A DNA stretch of 64,000 bases from Eubacterium sp. CAG:274 (lineage in GTDB: Bacteria; Bacillota; Clostridia; Lachnospirales; CAG-274). The notes beneath the pieces were generated by a model that was not told where the DNA came from, searched no databases, and saw only the letters and a list, made by a program, of their open reading frames with translations. The position numbers and the translations under genes are program-made. The stretch spans positions 44,804-108,803 of the forward strand of contig FR888507.1 of assembly GCA_000432155.1 (NCBI GenBank), read 5' to 3'. Of the stretch, positions 60,489-64,000 are shown one piece after another (positions within the stretch are counted from its first letter, which is position 1; every line of letters starts with the position of its first letter).

Positions 60489-61211
60489 TTACATCATTCC
60501 TTTCATTAGTCTGTTCGAATATGAGAAAACTGTATTATTTTTCATATAAATTAATTTGTTCTTTTTATCAATATAATCTATATAGTTCTTATTTACAATA
60601 TAATTTCTTTTACATCTACAAAAATCTTCGTTTAAATTGTTTATTATATCTGATATAGAGCCATAAAACTCCATTTTTGAATTTTTAGTGGTCATAATAA
60701 CTCTGTTAGAATCTGATACTTTTTCAAAGCTAATAATTTTTTCAAAATCTTCTGTTATATTACTTCTTCCTATTTTCAGCGAAAACTTATTATAACCCTT
60801 ACCATCTTTATTGCAACGCATATCTATAGTAATAAGACAGTTTTCAATCTTCTTTTTAATATTCTCCTCATTTATTTCCTTTACAATGTAATCTAATGGC
60901 TCAATATGATAGCTAAAAACATTGTACACAAATTCATAATGAGAGGTTATAAAAATTATAAAGGCATTGGGCTGTCTATTTCTTACTTCAATAGCAGTTT
61001 TAAATCCACTATTTTCACTTTCTATACATACATCTAAAAAATAGATATTAGTTTCTTTAGACTCCATAGTATCAAAAATCAATTCATCACTAGAAGTATA
61101 ACATTTTTCTATTTTCATATTATACTCCTGTTTCAGAATTTCCTCTTGAATTATATTTTTAATTTTAATCAACTGTATTTTATTATCATCACAAATATAT
61201 ATTTTCTGCAT
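60489..61211 (-). CDS. agrA: AgrA-type LytTR response regulator
   Basis: The 240-aa protein has a receiver domain (acidic Asp8/Asp9, phosphoacceptor Asp60 in IYFLDVCIES) and a C-terminal LytTR DNA-binding domain (FEKVSDSNRVIMTTKNSKME ... FCRCKRNYIVNKNYIDYID). It is expected to activate agrBD and probably its own promoter. GGAG precedes the ATG. It is the first gene of agrA-agrC. Confidence 0.93.
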   Translation of the reverse strand: MQKIYICDDNKIQLIKIKNIIQEEILKQEYNMKIEKCYTSSDELIFDTMESKETNIYFLDVCIESENSGFKTAIEVRNRQPNAFIIFITSHYEFVYNVFSYHIEPLDYIVKEINEENIKKKIENCLITIDMRCNKDGKGYNKFSLKIGRSNITEDFEKIISFEKVSDSNRVIMTTKNSKMEFYGSISDIINNLNEDFCRCKRNYIVNKNYIDYIDKKNKLIYMKNNTVFSYSNRLMKGMM

Positions 61212-61253
61212 AGTTTTTCTCCATATATCATATGTACTGTTTACACTATATTA

Positions 61254-61282
61254 ATTATACTTTAGGAAAAAAACATATTCAA
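61254..61282 (-). promoter_or_regulatory. Promoter of agrAC
   Basis: TTGAAT (61277-61282), a 17-base spacer and a perfect TATAAT (61254-61259) lie on the minus strand. Confidence 0.66.
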
Positions 61283-61293
61283 TTAACATATAT

Positions 61294-61326
61294 TGTCATA
61301 ATTCGATATATTATGTCATAATTCGA
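61294..61326. promoter_or_regulatory. 13-bp direct repeat, candidate AgrA operator
   Basis: TGTCATAATTCGA occurs exactly twice, at 61294-61306 and 61314-61326, a period of 20 bases. It ends 11 bases upstream of the agrAC -35, a typical place for a LytTR activator that binds direct repeats on one helix face. Confidence 0.75.
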
Positions 61327-61327
61327 C

Positions 61328-61361
61328 AAAAAAAGAGTGCCAACACAAGTCAGCACTCTTT
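61328..61361 (-). terminator. Rho-independent terminator of carB
   Basis: AAAGAGTGC (61332-61340) and GCACTCTTT (61353-61361) form a perfect 9-bp stem with a 12-base loop and a minus-strand run of seven T residues. It isolates agrAC from carB. Confidence 0.92.
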
Positions 61362-61378
61362 CCATATTTATTAACTTA

Positions 61379-64000
61379 CTATTTTCTCATATCTCTGTTA
61401 ATGTCAAAGATAGCTAATTCATCCTGATTAATCTTCTTTTCCATTACATCGACCATAGCCTTAAATGTATCAAGAGCAGTAATAAGTGTTAAATCACTTT
61501 CAATAGCTGTTCTTCTAATCTTAAAGCCGTCACTCTTAACATCATTTGCCTTCTTTGGAATATCGACAATAAGGTCAATAACACCACTTCTGATAGTGTC
61601 AATAATGTTAGGAACACCTTCGCTAATCTTCTTAACAACCTTGCAGTCAATACCATTTTCCTGTAAAACTTTAGCAGTGCCCTTTGTAGCAATAAAGTTG
61701 CAACCTAAATCTGCACATCTCTTAGCAATAGGTACGAAAGTTTCGTGGTCTTGACTTCTAACAGTTGCAAGAATTGTGCTACCAGCCTTAGGAACAGTCA
61801 TACCTGACGCAATAAAGCCCTTATAGAGAGCATTTTCAAGGTTATAACCTACACCTAAAACTTCACCTGTAGAACGCATTTCAGGTCCAAGACTTACTTC
61901 AACCTGTGGAAGTTTTTCTGTAGAGAATACAGGAACCTTAACAGCTACTACATCTGGAGTAGGTGCAATACCTGTGCTGTATCCCATATCTGCAAGCTTA
62001 GAACCAAGCATTACATTTGTAGCAATATCAATAACAGGAACACCTGTTACCTTTGTAATGTAAGGTACAGTTCTTGAAGAACGAGGGTTTACTTCGATAA
62101 TATTAAGTTCGCCTCTAAATTCAATAAACTGAATATTAATCATACCAATAATCTTGAGGGCATTAGAAATTCTCTTAGTTTCATCAAGAATCTGAGCCTG
62201 AATATCTTCGCTAATATGCTGAGGTGGATAAATAGAAATACTATCACCAGAGTGAACACCAGCTCTTTCCAAATGTTCCATAATACCTGGAATATATACA
62301 TCTGTACCATCGCAAATAGCATCAACTTCGATTTCTCTACCACCAAGGTATCTATCAATAAGAACAGGATTCTTCTTATCCTTTTCGAAGGCTTCTACAA
62401 GGTACTTAGTAAGCTGTTCTTCGTTATGAGTAATTTCCATACCCTGACCACCAAGAACATAACTAGGACGAACAAGAACTGGGAATGTAAGTTCATTAGC
62501 AACAGCAATACCTTCTTCAAGAGTCCATACGCCCTTACCCTTTGGTCTTCTAATATCGAGAGATTCAAGGATTTCGTCAAACTTTTCTCTATCTTCAGCA
62601 GCATCAATCTGTTCTGGAAGTGTACCAAGGATTGGAATGTGCATTTCATCAAAGAAGTTAGCAAGCTTAATAGCTGTCTGACCACCGAACTGAAGAATAA
62701 CGCCGTCTGGCTTTTCAGTTTCAACTACATTTAATACATCTTCTTCTGTAAGTGGTTCGAAGTAAAGCTTATCAGCTGTATCGAAGTCTGTACTTACAGT
62801 TTCTGGGTTGTTATTTACGATTATTGTTTCAATACCAGCCTTCTTGAGTGCCTTGATACAATGAACTGAACAGTAGTCAAATTCGATACCCTGACCAATT
62901 CTAATAGGACCAGAACCAATAACCATAACTTTCTTCTTATCACTAACTCTAACTTCTGTTTCTGTATCATAGCTAGAATAGTAATATGGAGTAACAGCCT
63001 CAAATTCGCCTGCACATGTATCAACCATCTTGAATACAGGCATAATGTTCCATTTCTTTCTTAAAGCATAAATCTCTGGTGGCTTGCAACCTACAAAGTT
63101 ACTAATTGCCTTATCAGAGAAACCTTTTTCTTTATAGTAAGAAAGAGATTCTTCTGTAAATTCATCAACCTTAATGTTTTTAAGTTCTTCTTCCATCTTA
63201 ACAATCTTGTTAATCTTGTCTACGAAGAATAAGTCCATACCAGTAATCTGGCAAACCTTTTCTTCCTTATAGCCTCGTCTTAACATTTCTGCAAGGTCAA
63301 ATAATCTTTCATCATCTGGAACAACAACGCGTCTTTTAAGTTCTTCAAGAGTTCTAGCCTTAGAAGACTTTCTTTCAAGACCGTACTGACCAATTTCAAG
63401 AGAACGAATACCCTTTAAAAGAGCAGCTTCGAAACTCTTACCAATACTCATAATTTCACCAGTTGCCATCATCTTAGTACCAAGTGTTCTCTTAGCACCA
63501 AAGAACTTATCAAATGGCCAACGAGGGAACTTTAATACAACATAGTCAAGAGTTGGTTCGAAACAAGCAAAAGTCTTACCTGTTACTGCATTCTTGATTT
63601 CATCAAGGTTATAACCTAATGCAATCTTAGCTGCAACTTTAGCAATAGGATAACCAGTTGCCTTAGATGCAAGAGCAGATGAACGAGAAACTCTAGGGTT
63701 AATTTCGATTACAGCATAGTTGTAGCTGTTAGGGTCAAGTGCAAACTGTACATTACAACCACCCTTGATTTCAATAGAGTTAATAATGTTAATAGCTGCA
63801 CTTCTAAGCATCTGATATTCTTTATCAGAAAGTGTCTGAGCTGGAGCAACAACGATACTATCGCCTGTATGAACACCAACAGGGTCAACATTTTCCATAC
63901 TACAAACTGTAATACAGTTACCTGCACCATCTCTCATTACTTCGAATTCGATTTCTTTCCAACCAGCAATACTCTTTTCAATAAGTACCTGACCTACACG
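61379..64000 (-). CDS. carB: Carbamoyl-phosphate synthase large subunit, 5'-truncated by the window edge
   Basis: This enzyme joins bicarbonate, ammonia (from CarA) and two ATP to give carbamoyl phosphate for pyrimidine and arginine synthesis. The frame stays open to base 64000 (about 873 codons of an expected 1070), so the ATG at 63937 is internal. Visible are ENVDPVGVHTGDSIVVAP, FEINPRVSRSSALASKATGYP (first ATP-grasp half), the oligomerisation domain, MVIGSGPIRIGQGIEFDY, the second ATP-grasp (VLVRPSYVLGGQGMEI, EVNPRSSRTVPY) and the C-terminal MGS-like allosteric domain. The N-terminal 200 or so residues are outside the window. Confidence 0.97.
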   Translation of the reverse strand, partial: RVGQVLIEKSIAGWKEIEFEVMRDGAGNCITVCSMENVDPVGVHTGDSIVVAPAQTLSDKEYQMLRSAAINIINSIEIKGGCNVQFALDPNSYNYAVIEINPRVSRSSALASKATGYPIAKVAAKIALGYNLDEIKNAVTGKTFACFEPTLDYVVLKFPRWPFDKFFGAKRTLGTKMMATGEIMSIGKSFEAALLKGIRSLEIGQYGLERKSSKARTLEELKRRVVVPDDERLFDLAEMLRRGYKEEKVCQITGMDLFFVDKINKIVKMEEELKNIKVDEFTEESLSYYKEKGFSDKAISNFVGCKPPEIYALRKKWNIMPVFKMVDTCAGEFEAVTPYYYSSYDTETEVRVSDKKKVMVIGSGPIRIGQGIEFDYCSVHCIKALKKAGIETIIVNNNPETVSTDFDTADKLYFEPLTEEDVLNVVETEKPDGVILQFGGQTAIKLANFFDEMHIPILGTLPEQIDAAEDREKFDEILESLDIRRPKGKGVWTLEEGIAVANELTFPVLVRPSYVLGGQGMEITHNEEQLTKYLVEAFEKDKKNPVLIDRYLGGREIEVDAICDGTDVYIPGIMEHLERAGVHSGDSISIYPPQHISEDIQAQILDETKRISNALKIIGMINIQFIEFRGELNIIEVNPRSSRTVPYITKVTGVPVIDIATNVMLGSKLADMGYSTGIAPTPDVVAVKVPVFSTEKLPQVEVSLGPEMRSTGEVLGVGYNLENALYKGFIASGMTVPKAGSTILATVRSQDHETFVPIAKRCADLGCNFIATKGTAKVLQENGIDCKVVKKISEGVPNIIDTIRSGVIDLIVDIPKKANDVKSDGFKIRRTAIESDLTLITALDTFKAMVDVMEKKINQDELAIFDINRDMRK

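Noticed and set aside
62216..62734. 172-aa plus-strand open frame inside carB
   Set aside because: It is the reverse shadow of a strongly conserved coding region and has no ribosome site.

Overview
The window is a 64-kb piece of an AT-rich, low-GC Gram-positive chromosome. The gene set points to an anaerobic, probably spore-forming Clostridia (Lachnospirales-like) bacterium. Supporting genes are pyruvate,phosphate dikinase, the [FeFe]-hydrogenase maturase HydE, a YlbJ-type sporulation membrane protein, SepF/YlmG/YlmH/DivIVA division genes, dimeric-type GlyRS, DprA, an AddA-type helicase-nuclease and an Agr quorum-sensing locus. Shine-Dalgarno sites are strong (GGAGG), and they show that several start codons lie downstream of the longest open frame. 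Most genes are on the minus strand; no rRNA, tRNA, CRISPR array, IS element or prophage was seen. I cannot name the species.

Region by region (minus strand unless noted): 0-5 kb holds the first codons of an unidentified gene, ppdK, glyS, a PspC-domain protein and a RadC-type protein. 5-13 kb holds a DUF402 protein, topA, dprA, comM/yifB and rnr. 13-18 kb holds secG, an orphan OmpR-type regulator, mutS2 and lrgAB. 18-29 kb holds pcrA, a YerC/TrpR-like regulator, a DUF6465-like protein, a double-OB SSB-like protein, addA (no addB nearby) and a heterodimeric ABC exporter with one degenerate ATP site. 29.3-31.8 kb (plus strand) holds a 35-aa membrane peptide, a membrane protein related to the N-terminal half of VanW proteins, and a full VanW/YoaR protein. 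31.9-34.7 kb holds a cytidylate-kinase-like protein, two poorly known proteins and trmL.

perR/fur (plus) follows at 34.8 kb behind a 24-bp perfect palindrome. 35.3-37 kb holds an Asn/Ser-rich small protein, rbgA and rplS with its own promoter and leader. 37-44.4 kb is a division and envelope cluster (HlyD-like, yggS, sepF, ylmG, ylmH, divIVA, aroB, lspA, rluD), with ylbJ divergent. 45.4-51 kb holds a coiled-coil protein, coaD, rsmD, recG, and an SGNH hydrolase-azlC-azlD operon. 51.2-52.7 kb (plus) holds hydE and a FlK-type thioesterase. 52.7-55 kb holds malY/patB and an unknown membrane protein. 55-58 kb is a TPP-riboswitch-controlled thiamine (precursor) uptake operon (ykoF-like, thiX, thiY, thiZ). 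The window ends with carB, which runs off the right edge.

The most interesting part is 58.1-61.3 kb, a complete agr-type quorum-sensing system transcribed as agrA-agrC and then agrB-agrD. The 52-aa agrD was hidden as a short frame overlapping agrB. Its predicted signal core (Cys-Leu-Pro-Gly-Tyr-Ala before His-Glu-Pro) appears one residue longer than the usual five-residue thiolactone ring. A 13-bp direct repeat with a 20-bp period lies just upstream of the agrA promoter, and a diverged copy of the same element sits at the same distance upstream of a good agrBD promoter. Together these suggest a self-activating peptide circuit with its own operator code.
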